Positions 33,221-41,783 of a stretch of 64,000 bases of DNA are shown one piece after another (position 1 is the first letter of the stretch; each line of letters begins with the position of its first letter). Below the pieces are notes generated by a model that was given only the letters and a program-made list of their open reading frames with translations, searched no databases and was not told the DNA's origin. Source of the DNA: Bacillus sp. V5-8f (GTDB taxonomy: Bacteria > Bacillota > Bacilli > Bacillales > DSM-1321); contig NZ_PGUW01000002.1 in the NCBI RefSeq assembly GCF_002863565.1, positions 186,001-250,000 of the forward strand, in the 5' to 3' direction. The position numbers and the translations under genes are program-made.

Positions 33221-33896
33221 TTCCTTTCCTCATACCTACCGCGATGGCCTCAGCTCGGTGATTAACGCCGAGCTTTCTCATGCTTGCACTGATATAATCC
33301 CTTACTGTAAATTCACTTACATTCATCATGGATGCCATTTCCTTCATAGAGTATCCATTTGCCAGGTGTTGCAGGACCTCTGTTTCCCTTTTGCTCAAGG
33401 AAGGCTTTTCTTCTGAATTGTGTGACAGGGGGGACAGTGCCTTTTTAATATAATGGGATAAAAGCGTTAAATAGTTTTTTTCAAAGGGATATTCACCCAT
33501 GTATCTGTCAACCAAAACAAATCCGACCACTATATTCAATAGGCTGATGGGGATAATCGCAAGAGATGAAAGTTGAAAATGGCGGACATATTTATCAGGA
33601 AACGATTCAAGTATATCTTCACGGTGGATTAATACTGGTTTATTTCTGGTGACGGCCTGATAAAGCGGAAAAATGGTACGGATGTCGTCTTTCACATGCT
33701 GAAGCGAAATGACTTTACTGTTCTCAATCAGAAAAATACCTTCACCAAAATGGCTTAATGGCGAATATGTGAACAGAGAAGCACGCTCGAATGGAAAAAA
33801 GTCAACACAACCTCGCAGCATTTGTTCAGCCTTTTTTCGAATATCATTTACTTCAGCCACTGTCTTTATATACTCATTTACAGCGTTCTCCATCAT
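33210..33896 (-). CDS. LuxR-family transcriptional regulator with N-terminal GAF-like domain
   Basis: A 228-residue regulator. An N-terminal sensory part of about 155 residues (F-E-R-A-S-L-F-T-Y-S-P-L, I-P-I-S-L-L-N-I-V-V-G-F-V-L-V-D) has a GAF-like pattern. The C-terminal GerE/LuxR helix-turn-helix spans about residues 165-225 (L-S-K-R-E-T-E-V-L-Q-H-L-A-N-G-Y-S, V-S-E-F-T-V-R-D-Y). The start is an ATG pair at 33896 behind GGGGGGG. It is transcribed away from the R2lox operon, with 148 bp between the starts, so it is the obvious candidate regulator of that operon. No autoinducer synthase is encoded nearby, and the ligand is unknown. Confidence 0.85.
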   Translation of the reverse strand: MMENAVNEYIKTVAEVNDIRKKAEQMLRGCVDFFPFERASLFTYSPLSHFGEGIFLIENSKVISLQHVKDDIRTIFPLYQAVTRNKPVLIHREDILESFPDKYVRHFQLSSLAIIPISLLNIVVGFVLVDRYMGEYPFEKNYLTLLSHYIKKALSPLSHNSEEKPSLSKRETEVLQHLANGYSMKEMASMMNVSEFTVRDYISASMRKLGVNHRAEAIAVGMRKGIIL

Positions 33897-34044
33897 TCGA
33901 CATTTTCCCCCCCTATATTTTCAGGAATGTTTTTTATGCTAAATCCATCGTACTATAGATTGAAAGCCCTTACAATTTTTAAAGCATTTACCTTGCTTGG
34001 TCTGACTGGTTTTTTGGGCTTGATATGTTCGAAGGAGGTTATTT

Positions 34045-34932
34045 ATGGAGAAGAGAACGATTTTAACGACGAGTAAAAGAGGGCTCTTGCTGGATTCGCT
34101 CCCGTTTCGCCTATATCAAAAGGCTAAGCGGTTCGGTATCTGGAATCCTGCTGATTTTGACTTTACCCAGGATGTGAAGGACTGGAATAACTTTACAAAT
34201 GAACAAAGAGAAGCAATCTTGAGGCTGATTTCACAATTCCAGGCGGGCGAGGAAGCAGTAACAAGGGATTTACTTCCGTTAATGATGGTCATTGCAAAAG
34301 AAGGCCGTCTGGAAGAGGAAATGTTCCTGACAACCTTTTTATTCGAGGAAGCAAAGCATACGGAATTTTTCAGGCTCCTGCTGAATGCTCTCGGGGTAAC
34401 AGGAGATCTGTCCATCTATCATTCAAATACTTATAACACTATATTTAATGAAATACTTCCAACTTCATTGGAACGGCTTGAGCATGACCATTCCCCTGAA
34501 GCCTTGGCTGAAGCATCGACCGTCTATAATATGTTCGTGGAGGGAGTCCTTGCGGAGACCGGATATTACTCGTTTTATAAATCATTAGAAGGTATTGATG
34601 CCATGCCATCATTATTGAAGGGAATCGGATACCTGAAAAAGGATGAAGGGCGCCACATTGCCTACGGTACATTTTTACTGCAGCGCTTGATCAGCGAACA
34701 TCCTCATATCTTTGACATTGTATCAAAGAAAATGGAGGAACTGACTCCTCTAGCCATACAGCTTAACCAGGAGGGCAGGGTGGAGGAATCTCCATTTGGC
34801 GTTGACTTTGAAGATACGATGAATTTTACGATGAAACAGCTAACCGTAAGGATGGACATCCTCGCAAAATCAAGGGGCCAGAAATTGGATGATATCTACA
34901 AGCAGCAGGAAAGTGAATTCGGGGTTGTCTAA
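34045..34932 (+). CDS. R2-like ligand-binding oxidase (R2lox)
   Basis: A 295-residue ferritin-like protein of the R2lox group, closest in residue numbering to the Geobacillus kaustophilus protein. The Mn/Fe ligands are all present: E69, E102 and H105 (E-E-A-K-H), E166 (F-V-E-G), E201 and H204 (D-E-G-R-H). The pair that forms the Val-Tyr ether cross-link is also present (V72 in E-E-A-V-T-R and Y161 in T-V-Y-N-M). These exclude a classical ribonucleotide reductase R2, which needs the radical tyrosine and an R1 partner gene. R2lox binds a fatty-acid-like ligand and performs two-electron oxidation; its natural reaction is unknown. ATG 34045 follows GAAGGAGG. An aldehyde and an alcohol dehydrogenase follow on the same strand. 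Confidence 0.92.
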   Translation: MEKRTILTTSKRGLLLDSLPFRLYQKAKRFGIWNPADFDFTQDVKDWNNFTNEQREAILRLISQFQAGEEAVTRDLLPLMMVIAKEGRLEEEMFLTTFLFEEAKHTEFFRLLLNALGVTGDLSIYHSNTYNTIFNEILPTSLERLEHDHSPEALAEASTVYNMFVEGVLAETGYYSFYKSLEGIDAMPSLLKGIGYLKKDEGRHIAYGTFLLQRLISEHPHIFDIVSKKMEELTPLAIQLNQEGRVEESPFGVDFEDTMNFTMKQLTVRMDILAKSRGQKLDDIYKQQESEFGVV

Positions 34933-35010
34933 TTCAAAAAACAAAACGATATACAGCAAAAAGGAAAGTTAGCCTTTTCTGTTTGGCCGAATCTAAAAGG
35001 AGGATGAAAA

Positions 35011-36543
35011 ATGACTGTTCAAGTAGATATTCAAACGTTCCCGTTATTTATTAATGGGAATTGGGAGCCGGCATCAGGAGGGGAAACCTTCGATGTTATA
35101 AATCCGGCAAATGGTGATTTGGCTGCCAGAGTCGCGAAAGCGACGGCTTCAGACGTGGATAAAGCTGTACAGGCTTCACGGGATGCATTTGACAAAACTG
35201 ATTGGAAGGAAATGCTGCCAAAAGACCGGGCCAAAGTATTAAATGCAATTGCGCATGGGATTGCGACAAATGCTCAGGAGCTTGCTTTTCTTGAAACGAT
35301 TTCCAGCGGAGGAACAATCCGCAGGGTTGCCTCCAATGATATTCTACAAATGGTTGACCTATTTAACACAATGGCTAAATTTGTACAAACGTACCCATTT
35401 TCGGAGACTCTTCCGTCACCGCCATTTCCAGGACCAGCCCATAATTTTATCTGGAGAGAACCGATAGGTGTTTGCGCGGCCATTACACCATGGAATATGC
35501 CAATGTTGATTGCGACATGGAAAATAGCTCCGGCTCTTGCAATGGGGAACACGGTAGTCATTAAGCCGGCAAGCTACACTCCGCTATCTACACTGAAACT
35601 CGCAGAAATCATTTCACAATTTGTTCCTCCAGGCGTCATCAATGTGGTCACCGGTCCAGGTGCCGAGGTTGGGGAAGCTTTGGTGCGTCACCCAAAAGTC
35701 GATAAAGTTGCTTTTACCGGCTCCACCGAAGTTGGACGGAAAATTATGGCCCTTGCTTCTACTACAATTAAGCACACCACTCTTGAGCTCGGCGGAAAAT
35801 CGCCGAACATAGTTCTTGAGGATGCAGACATGGATATTGCAATCCCGGGCAGTCTTTTTGGAGTGTTCTTACACTCGGGCCAGCTTTGTGAATCAGGTAC
35901 CCGGTTATTTGTTCCGGACAAGCTACACGATGAAATTGTTGAACGTCTCGTTGCGCTTGCAAAGAGCTTGAAACCGGGCAACCCGCTTGATCCGAATACC
36001 ACTATCGGCCCAGTGATTTCAAAGCGGCAAAAGGAAACGATCCTTTCCTATATCGAATCCGGGAAGCAGGAAGGGGCAACTTTGGTATGTGGCGGGAATG
36101 CAGTAACGGTTCCAGGCTGTGAGGGAGGCCACTTTATTGAACCGACAATTTTCACGAATGTCACAAATGATATGAAGATAGCGCAAGAGGAAATCTTCGG
36201 TCCTGTCTTATCGGTTATTCGTTATTCTGATGTTGACGAAGCCATTGCTATGGCGAATGACACGATCTACGGACTTGCTGCAGGAGTATGGACTCGGGAT
36301 GTGAATAAAGCGTACGTTATTGCCAGAAAGCTGCAGGCGGGAGTGATTTGGATCAATGACTGGCATATGCTCCGCAATGACGCTCCGTTTGGAGGCTACA
36401 AGCAGAGCGGAATTGGCCGGGAAATGGGAAAACATTCCCTCGATGCGTATACACAGCTAAAACATGTTCATACATCCATGGTTCCAGAGCTTCATAAACG
36501 GAACTGGTATCAAATTTTATTCCAAAATTCCAATGAATCTTAA
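35011..36543 (+). CDS. Aldehyde dehydrogenase (NAD(P)-dependent)
   Basis: A 510-residue ALDH-superfamily enzyme oxidising an aldehyde to the acid. Blocks: T-P-W-N-M-P near residue 160, F-T-G-S-T-E-V-G near residue 237, the general base E in L-E-L-G-G-K-S-P near residue 260, and the catalytic cysteine in G-Q-L-C-E-S-G-T-R near residue 293 (the usual x-C-x-A is C-E-S here). The C-terminal block [13 protein letters not shown] lies near residue 465. ATG 35011 follows AAAGGAGGATG. It lies 78 bp after R2lox and 21 bp before the alcohol dehydrogenase start, so the three likely act on one chemical route. Confidence 0.92.
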   Translation: MTVQVDIQTFPLFINGNWEPASGGETFDVINPANGDLAARVAKATASDVDKAVQASRDAFDKTDWKEMLPKDRAKVLNAIAHGIATNAQELAFLETISSGGTIRRVASNDILQMVDLFNTMAKFVQTYPFSETLPSPPFPGPAHNFIWREPIGVCAAITPWNMPMLIATWKIAPALAMGNTVVIKPASYTPLSTLKLAEIISQFVPPGVINVVTGPGAEVGEALVRHPKVDKVAFTGSTEVGRKIMALASTTIKHTTLELGGKSPNIVLEDADMDIAIPGSLFGVFLHSGQLCESGTRLFVPDKLHDEIVERLVALAKSLKPGNPLDPNTTIGPVISKRQKETILSYIESGKQEGATLVCGGNAVTVPGCEGGHFIEPTIFTNVTNDMKIAQEEIFGPVLSVIRYSDVDEAIAMANDTIYGLAAGVWTRDVNKAYVIARKLQAGVIWINDWHMLRNDAPFGGYKQSGIGREMGKHSLDAYTQLKHVHTSMVPELHKRNWYQILFQNSNES

Positions 36544-36564
36544 AAAAAGGCAGGGGTGATTTCG

Positions 36565-37776
36565 ATGCTTACAACGACAATGTCCAGTTATTGGCTGCGC
36601 ACAGCCATTCACAGCGGTTCAAATACAAGGGCGCTCGTACCCGATTTATTCAGGGGACTAGGTGCAAAAAGGGTGGTTCTTTTTAGTGACAGAGGATTGG
36701 AGAAGGCAGGAATCGTGGAAAAAGTAGCACAAATTTTCAGCCTTACCCCGCATGGGACCGGTCCAGAGCTAGCAGGCATTTTTCTTGATATCACACAGGA
36801 CGCCGAAAGCAGCTGTGTGAATGCTGCCGCACGCTACGCAAGAGAAGTGGGAGCAGATGCATTGCTTGCCGTCGGGGGAGGCAGCGTGCTCGATACAGTT
36901 AAAGGGGTAAAATACTCCTTGTTTAAAGGGTTAACTGACATTAATGAAGCGATACCAGGTGGTTTTGTAATGGAATCGTTCCCGCAAGCCGAGCATATCC
37001 CGATTCCCCATATTTCAATCCCTACAACAGCTGGTACAGGATCGGAAGTTTCGCCGATTGCGGTTATTTACAATGAAGAAATAAAGCTGAAAACAAATAT
37101 AATCAATCCATTTATTAGTGCAGATATGGCGATTTTAGATCCGGACTTGACCACTGGACTGCCGCCGCTCATTACTGCCTTTACCGGAATGGATGCATTG
37201 ACCCATGCAATTGAGGCACTGGCCTCGCCGAATGCCACTTCTTTGACAGATTCCTTTGCTCTCCATTCTATCCGTCTCATTGAGAAAAACCTTCCGCTGG
37301 CTGTCAGCAACGGATCAAATGTCGAGGCACGGATGGAAATGCTGCATGCCAGCCTGATGGGAATCACTGCATTTAGCTTCGCATTGAATGCTATTCCAGT
37401 GCACAATCTGGCTCATGCTTACGGTGCTATGTTCCGAATTCCACACGGCCTTGCAAACGCTGTATTTTTGCCTGTCGTTATGGAATATATTCCTGACCTT
37501 TACCTTCCTAAAGCAAAACAATTGGCAGAAGCATTAGATATCAAAGTCGACACTGATGACCAGAAGGCCTTACTTGCCAAGGCGGTAGAAAAGATCCGGT
37601 CGCTACAGGTTAAAATCGGGCTGCCTGCTGACTTTACACAATACAATATTTGCGAGGAAGACCTTCAAAGAGCAACAGGGGCTGTCGCATCTGACCCGGC
37701 AGCCATCAACTTCCCAATGCCCGCCCAATTAATTGAGGCAATTGGTCAAAGGGTAGTTCCTGTGCCTGTTAAATAG
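36565..37776 (+). CDS. Iron-containing (group III) alcohol dehydrogenase
   Basis: A 403-residue Fe-ADH family enzyme. The nucleotide-binding G-G-G-S-V-L-D block lies near residue 108, I-P-T-T-A-G-T-G-S-E-V-S near residue 152, F-T-G-M-D-A-L-T-H-A-I-E-A near residue 207, and P-V-H-N-L-A-H-A-Y-G near residue 276 with I-P-H-G-L-A-N-A near residue 290; these carry the metal-binding aspartate and histidines. ATG 36565 has AGGGGTG six bases upstream; an in-frame GTG at 36556 lies within that site. It is the last gene of the R2lox-ALDH-ADH operon before a terminator. Direction (alcohol oxidation or aldehyde reduction) is not visible. Confidence 0.92.
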   Translation: MLTTTMSSYWLRTAIHSGSNTRALVPDLFRGLGAKRVVLFSDRGLEKAGIVEKVAQIFSLTPHGTGPELAGIFLDITQDAESSCVNAAARYAREVGADALLAVGGGSVLDTVKGVKYSLFKGLTDINEAIPGGFVMESFPQAEHIPIPHISIPTTAGTGSEVSPIAVIYNEEIKLKTNIINPFISADMAILDPDLTTGLPPLITAFTGMDALTHAIEALASPNATSLTDSFALHSIRLIEKNLPLAVSNGSNVEARMEMLHASLMGITAFSFALNAIPVHNLAHAYGAMFRIPHGLANAVFLPVVMEYIPDLYLPKAKQLAEALDIKVDTDDQKALLAKAVEKIRSLQVKIGLPADFTQYNICEEDLQRATGAVASDPAAINFPMPAQLIEAIGQRVVPVPVK

Positions 37777-37780
37777 CCAT

Positions 37781-37811
37781 AAAGACGGCTCCACCCTGGA
37801 GCTGTCTTTTT
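37781..37811 (+). terminator. Terminator of the R2lox-ALDH-ADH operon
   Basis: AAAGACGGCTCCA and TGGAGCTGTCTTT pair, with one G-U, around CCC and run into TTTTT. Confidence 0.88.
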
Positions 37812-37839
37812 ATGTAATAAGTCATTTCAATCAGACAAT

Positions 37840-38463
37840 TTAGTGAATCTCATGGTTATTACTGATTGGATAAAGCGTCCCATTTAAGGCAAAGGAAATT
37901 TTTCCTGTTTCTTCCGATACCACCAAAACAAGAGCATCGGTTAGATCTGATAAACCCAGTGAAGCCCGATGTCTTGTGCCCAGTTTTTTTCCAGTGATTA
38001 CTTGGGAAGTGAGTGGTAGTACATTTGCTGCTGAAATGATTGTATTTTCCTTTACCAAAACGGCACCATCGTGAAGGGGATTTCCTGGATAAAAGATGGC
38101 CTCTAGCAAAGAAGGAGTCAATAAGGCTCCTATGGGAACACCTTTTTGGATAAAGGTATCTACTGGAACTGTCCGTTCTATTACAATGATCGCTCCATGT
38201 TTTTTCTTGCTGAGATTCTGCACGCTTTTCGCAATTTCCTCATATTTATTCGTAAATTCTGATAGATAGCAGGTCAAATAGAAGGAAGAGGCAATGGCTT
38301 CCATTTTCACGCATTCTTTTCTTATTTCTTCCAATTTACATAATAAGCAGTTCTCCTCATCATTAACCGCTTCAATGTTTGTGGTCAAATCATCCCGAAT
38401 CGAACGCATTGTTTCTTTCAATTTGATTTTGAGCGGGGAATAATCACAATCGATTTCTTTCAT
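37840..38463 (-). CDS. cdaS: Sporulation-type diadenylate cyclase CdaS
   Basis: A 207-residue c-di-AMP synthase. The DAC domain starts after a helical N-terminal regulatory part (about residues 1-75, YojJ-like). The catalytic D-G-A motif lies in P-L-H-D-G-A-V-L-V near residue 133, and the R-H-R motif in G-T-R-H-R-A-S-L-G near residue 164. Length and the helical N-terminus match CdaS, which in B. subtilis is made in the forespore, and not the membrane-bound CdaA or DNA-scanning DisA. The ATG has AAAGGACG upstream. It is monocistronic on the minus strand, downstream of two tiny genes that end in their own terminator. Confidence 0.92.
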   Translation of the reverse strand: MKEIDCDYSPLKIKLKETMRSIRDDLTTNIEAVNDEENCLLCKLEEIRKECVKMEAIASSFYLTCYLSEFTNKYEEIAKSVQNLSKKKHGAIIVIERTVPVDTFIQKGVPIGALLTPSLLEAIFYPGNPLHDGAVLVKENTIISAANVLPLTSQVITGKKLGTRHRASLGLSDLTDALVLVVSEETGKISFALNGTLYPISNNHEIH

Positions 38464-38548
38464 TTCTTCTGGGCGTCCTTTCTTAAAAAAGTCGGTTTGT
38501 TATATCATTTCCACGAAAAGGAAGCTTATTCAGTCCGAATCATTACAA

Positions 38549-38596
38549 ACCAAAAGCCCCTGCCTGAGGAGCGGTCATTCCTTAGGCAAGGGCTTT
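38549..38596 (-). terminator. Terminator after the SPGDH-motif small genes
   Basis: AAAGCCCCTGCCTGAGGA and TCCTTAGGCAAGGGCTTT form a long stem with two non-Watson-Crick positions, starting five bases after the stop of the first small gene. A moderate T-run (CTTTTGGTTT) follows on the minus strand. Confidence 0.75.
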
Positions 38597-38600
38597 CCAT

Positions 38601-38780
38601 TTACATACTATTTAATGCAGTTCCATTTAAATCGAATTCTGGCGTGTCTTCCCTTAACTGGGCCATTTCAAACGTATTAGCACCTAATAAATTCTTTGAA
38701 AGTCCGTTATGATCATGATCACCTGGACTTCTAACGGCTTCGTCGTTTTCCATATTCCAGAGGCTGAGAATCTTGGACAT
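38601..38780 (-). CDS. Small protein with WNxENDEAxxSPGDH motif, 59 residues
   Basis: On the minus strand ATG 38780 opens a 59-codon frame ending at TAA 38603-38601. AAAGGAG lies ten bases and AGGTG two bases upstream. The N-terminal third contains W-N-M-E-N-D-E-A-V-R-S-P-G-D-H-D-H-N-G, and the C-terminus is polar (M-A-Q-L-R-E-D-T-P-E-F-D-L-N-G). There is no signal or membrane segment. The same motif occurs in the next small gene upstream, which argues strongly that both are real coding genes. A terminator follows directly. The function is unknown. A plus-strand frame covering this region has no ribosome site and is a shadow. Confidence 0.75.
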   Translation of the reverse strand: MSKILSLWNMENDEAVRSPGDHDHNGLSKNLLGANTFEMAQLREDTPEFDLNGTALNSM

Positions 38781-38840
38781 TCACCTTCAACTCCTTTAGT
38801 CTCAATATGGTTTTTAGCGTTTAACGAAATCAAATTCCAA

Positions 38841-38933
38841 TCATTTATCTTTTTCAGTGGCTAATGTATGATCACCCGGACTATTGATCGCTTCATCATT
38901 CTCTTTATTCCAATGGCAGCAGTTCATACACAT
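38841..38933 (-). CDS. Small cysteine-containing protein with WNxENDEAxxSPGDH motif, 30 residues
   Basis: On the minus strand ATG 38933 opens a 30-codon frame ending at TGA 38843-38841. AAAGGAG lies about eleven bases upstream; a second ATG two codons later is also possible. The peptide begins M-C-M-N-C-C-H and continues W-N-K-E-N-D-E-A-I-N-S-P-G-D-H before a charged tail. The W-N-x-E-N-D-E-A-x-x-S-P-G-D-H core is shared with the 59-residue protein 60 bp downstream, so the two are paralogues in one transcript. The three cysteines and the histidine near the start could bind a metal, which is inference. Confidence 0.7.
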   Translation of the reverse strand: MCMNCCHWNKENDEAINSPGDHTLATEKDK

Positions 38934-38971
38934 TGCAGAATCATCTCCTTTGGTTTTTGAGAATGTCTTAC

Positions 38972-39006
38972 ATTATAGTAGTACCCTCCCAAAATAGAGG
39001 ACAAAC
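38972..39006 (-). promoter_or_regulatory. Promoter of the SPGDH-motif small genes (sigma-B-like, with overlapping sigma-A -10)
   Basis: On the minus strand GTTTGT, 14 bases, GGGTAC resembles the sigma-B pattern with the same spacing as the promoter at 10888. A perfect TATAAT follows a few bases downstream and could serve sigma-A instead. The choice cannot be made by eye. Confidence 0.4.
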
Positions 39007-39158
39007 CATTAATGAGAAATTTTTTCATATTTTAAAGAGCTTACTAGAAAATTAACTATTCTAAAAGCAGCTTCATTTTCTTTAAAATGGGAATAGGATA
39101 ATATAGACATTATATGATTATGGAAAATACCATTGTAGGAAAAGGGGAGTTATTTACA

Positions 39159-40955
39159 TTGAAAACATACAATTCCCGGGAGGAAGTACCCGAACAAGAG
39201 CGATGGAATTTGGCGGATATATATGAAAACAAGAGCGCCTGGGAACAGGATTATAGCCGTATCGGTAAAATGGCAGAAGAATTGAAGAGTTTTGATGGCC
39301 GTTTAATTAATGCGATGACACTGTATTCATACTTGAGCAAAAGTGAAGAATTATCTTTTCTTTACCGAAAAGTATATGCGTACGCCATGCTTCAGGTGGA
39401 CTGTAACACCAGGGAGGCAGAACATCAGGCATTACTTGACAGGGCGAGCCAGCTCGGGCAAAAAATAAGTGCTGCTAATTCCTTTTTTATGCCGTTTCTC
39501 CTAAGCCTAGAAGAAGAAACCCTTAAGCGTTATATAGCGGAAGTGGAAGGATTGAAATATTTTGAAGAGGACCTGCTCGATTCTTTCCGTTACAAACCGC
39601 ATGTTTTGGGAAAGGATCAGGAAGAAATATTATCACAAATGGGGGAGACTCTATCATCCCCGCAAAAAACATTCGGCATGCTGAACAACGCAGATATAAA
39701 ATTTGGAGAGGTTACAGATGAACATGGCAATAAAGTGGAACTGACCCGCGGAATGTATTCAAAATTAATCGAACACGAAGACCGTGAAAAAAGAAGAGAG
39801 GCCTATAAAGCTTATTACAAACCATATATCCAGATGAAAAACACAATTGCTTCCACATTGTCCTCTGCAGTGAAGAATAATGTCCTCCTTTCAAAATTGC
39901 GGAATTATCCTTCTGCTATAGAAAAATCACTTTTTTCTGATGAGGTACCGTTAGAAGTATACGAAAACCTAATCAAAGCGACCAAGGATAATATCGAACT
40001 GATGCATAAATACCTGCTTCTGCGGAAGAGAACGCTAGGCTTGGAGGAAGTCCGCCAGTATGATCTTACCGTCCCGCTGGTAAAAGGGATAAAACTGGAA
40101 ATTTCGTATCATGATGCGTATGAAACAATGTTAAATGCCCTGAAGCCTCTCGGCAACGAATATATAGACACGTTATCTTACTTTAAAGAAAAGCGCTATA
40201 TTGATGTAAGAGAAACCCCAGGCAAGCGTTCCGGGGCTTATAATTTGGGGATTTACGGGGTACATCCATACATTCTCCTGAACCATCAGGATGATTTGGA
40301 CAGCCTGTTTACCCTTGCTCATGAATGCGGACATGCTATGCACTCTTACTTTAGTTCAAAGCACCAACCTCAAATTACTGCTGGGTATTCCATTTTTGTT
40401 GCCGAAGTTGCATCAACTGTCAATGAAATTCTGTTGATCCGTTATTTGTTAAATACAACGGAAGATAAGGAGATGAAAAAACATCTACTGAACCATTTTA
40501 TTGATAGCTTTAAAGGGACATTTTTTACCCAAGTAATGTTTGCTGAATTTGAAAAAATCGTCCACGAAAAAGCGGAGCGCGGTGAACCGCTGCATAGCGA
40601 GGCATTCAATTCCATCTATGAAAACCTGTTTAAGGAATATAATGGTTCAAACCTTCTTGTTCTGGATGAGGAAGTAAAATACGGGTGGTCGCGGATCCCG
40701 CATTTTTATCGTCCTTTTTATGTTTATAAGTATGCAACTGGGTATGCGTCCGCCCTCAGTATTGCTGACAAGATCCTTTCAGGTGACCAAGCAACCTTAA
40801 ATAGCTATTTGGAGTTCCTCAAAAGCGGAAGCTCCGACTATCCGCTTGAGCTGTTAAAGAAAACCGGTGTTGACTTGACTAAACCGGAACCCATACAGCA
40901 GGCCCTTGCAATCTTCGGAGAATTGGTGGAAGAATTTGCTTTGCTTATGGAATAA
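39159..40955 (+). CDS. pepF: Oligoendopeptidase F (M3 family zinc peptidase)
   Basis: A zinc metallopeptidase of about 598 residues cleaving oligopeptides in the cytoplasm. The HExxH motif is in L-A-H-E-C-G-H-A-M-H-S near residue 387, with the third ligand glutamate in V-A-E-V-A-S-T-V-N-E near residue 416. The N-terminal block R-W-N-L-A-D-I-Y and the C-terminal Y-A-T-G-Y-A-S-A-L are standard for PepF. TTG 39159 has GGGGAG nine bases upstream and gives the usual N-terminus; an in-frame ATG at 39114 would add 15 residues that do not look conserved. It appears monocistronic. Confidence 0.92.
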   Translation: MKTYNSREEVPEQERWNLADIYENKSAWEQDYSRIGKMAEELKSFDGRLINAMTLYSYLSKSEELSFLYRKVYAYAMLQVDCNTREAEHQALLDRASQLGQKISAANSFFMPFLLSLEEETLKRYIAEVEGLKYFEEDLLDSFRYKPHVLGKDQEEILSQMGETLSSPQKTFGMLNNADIKFGEVTDEHGNKVELTRGMYSKLIEHEDREKRREAYKAYYKPYIQMKNTIASTLSSAVKNNVLLSKLRNYPSAIEKSLFSDEVPLEVYENLIKATKDNIELMHKYLLLRKRTLGLEEVRQYDLTVPLVKGIKLEISYHDAYETMLNALKPLGNEYIDTLSYFKEKRYIDVRETPGKRSGAYNLGIYGVHPYILLNHQDDLDSLFTLAHECGHAMHSYFSSKHQPQITAGYSIFVAEVASTVNEILLIRYLLNTTEDKEMKKHLLNHFIDSFKGTFFTQVMFAEFEKIVHEKAERGEPLHSEAFNSIYENLFKEYNGSNLLVLDEEVKYGWSRIPHFYRPFYVYKYATGYASALSIADKILSGDQATLNSYLEFLKSGSSDYPLELLKKTGVDLTKPEPIQQALAIFGELVEEFALLME

Positions 40956-41022
40956 AGACAATAAACATAAATAGCTTGTAGGAATATGACGAATTTTAAT
41001 TAATTCTATCCTTTTTTTTATC

Positions 41023-41051
41023 TTGCTTACTAAATTGTACAGTCCTATAAT
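41023..41051 (+). promoter_or_regulatory. Sigma-A promoter of the rsbS-like gene
   Basis: TTGCTT, 17 bases, TATAAT, ending 65 bp before the GTG start. Confidence 0.55.
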
Positions 41052-41116
41052 AAGTGCATATAAACTCGTCTGTTGCTCCACCGCTGGTTATCCCTGTTTT
41101 GCAAAGGAGTGCTTAT

Positions 41117-41458
41117 GTGAGGATCCCAATATTAAAGTTATACGATCTCTTACTGATTTCCATTCAAGTTGATCTTGATGACCAAAGTGCCATAGAGCTT
41201 CAGGAGGATTTATTAAACAAAATCCACCAAACATCCCCAAAAGGAGTGGTTCTTGAACTTACTTCGATGGATATCATTGATTCTTACATCGCCAGGATCC
41301 TTGGTGAAATTGTTTCTATGTCTGAATTGATGGGGGCAAAAGTGATTTTAACAGGAATTCAGCCCGCAGTCGCCATCACTTTGATTGAACTGGGGATACA
41401 GTTAAATGGAGCGAACACAGCGCCTAATCTTGAAAAGGGAATAGAACTTTTCAACTAG
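41117..41458 (+). CDS. rsbS: RsbS-like STAS-domain antagonist, without rsbR/rsbT partners
   Basis: A 113-residue single STAS-domain protein very similar to RsbS of the stressosome. The order [15 protein letters not shown] near residue 3, the [10 protein letters not shown] block, and [12 protein letters not shown] with the phosphorylatable serine near residue 57 are retained, then [18 protein letters not shown]. In the usual locus rsbS lies between rsbR and rsbT and controls sigma-B. Here neither neighbour exists: the next gene encodes a 2TM protein. GTG 41117 has AAAGGAG seven bases upstream; an earlier in-frame ATG at 41054 adds unrelated residues. Confidence 0.85.
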   Translation: MRIPILKLYDLLLISIQVDLDDQSAIELQEDLLNKIHQTSPKGVVLELTSMDIIDSYIARILGEIVSMSELMGAKVILTGIQPAVAITLIELGIQLNGANTAPNLEKGIELFN

Positions 41459-41546
41459 GCTCCATAATTCCGCGTGTGTATAACTTGTTTTATATTCCAT
41501 TTTCTTCCTAACGCCCGTATCATTAGTAAAAAAGGGATGTGGGACG

Positions 41547-41783
41547 ATGGAATTATATCCAAATGAACAGGAAGAATATCAGGCAGCCAAAAAAAGAGTC
41601 ATGCTTCTTAAGTCGTTTATTGTACATGCATTTGTTTATGTCATGGTTAATATATTTTTATTTACCATTGATATGTTGGATGACTCCTCTAACTTTTGGT
41701 TCTTCAGGCCGTTGTTAGGATGGGGTATAGGCCTGACAGCACATGGCTTAACACTATTATTTTCCGGAGGCTTTATTTTCTAA
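41547..41783 (+). CDS. 2TM domain protein
   Basis: A 78-residue membrane protein with two transmembrane helices (about residues 20-42 and 52-76) of the 2TM (PF13239-type) domain. In larger proteins this domain sits beside histidine kinases or other signalling modules; here it stands alone. The N-terminus is charged (E-E-Y-Q-A-A-K-K-R-V). ATG 41547 follows AAAAGGGATGTGGG. It lies 88 bp after the rsbS-like gene on the same strand. Function unknown. Confidence 0.78.
   Translation: MELYPNEQEEYQAAKKRVMLLKSFIVHAFVYVMVNIFLFTIDMLDDSSNFWFFRPLLGWGIGLTAHGLTLLFSGGFIF

Noticed and set aside
34045-34932. Class I ribonucleotide reductase small subunit
   Set aside because: The residues match R2lox (Val72/Tyr161 pair) and there is no nrdE/nrdA-type large subunit or nrdI nearby.
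38497-38712. 71-codon plus-strand frame
   Set aside because: Antisense to the terminator and the SPGDH-motif small gene, with no ribosome site.
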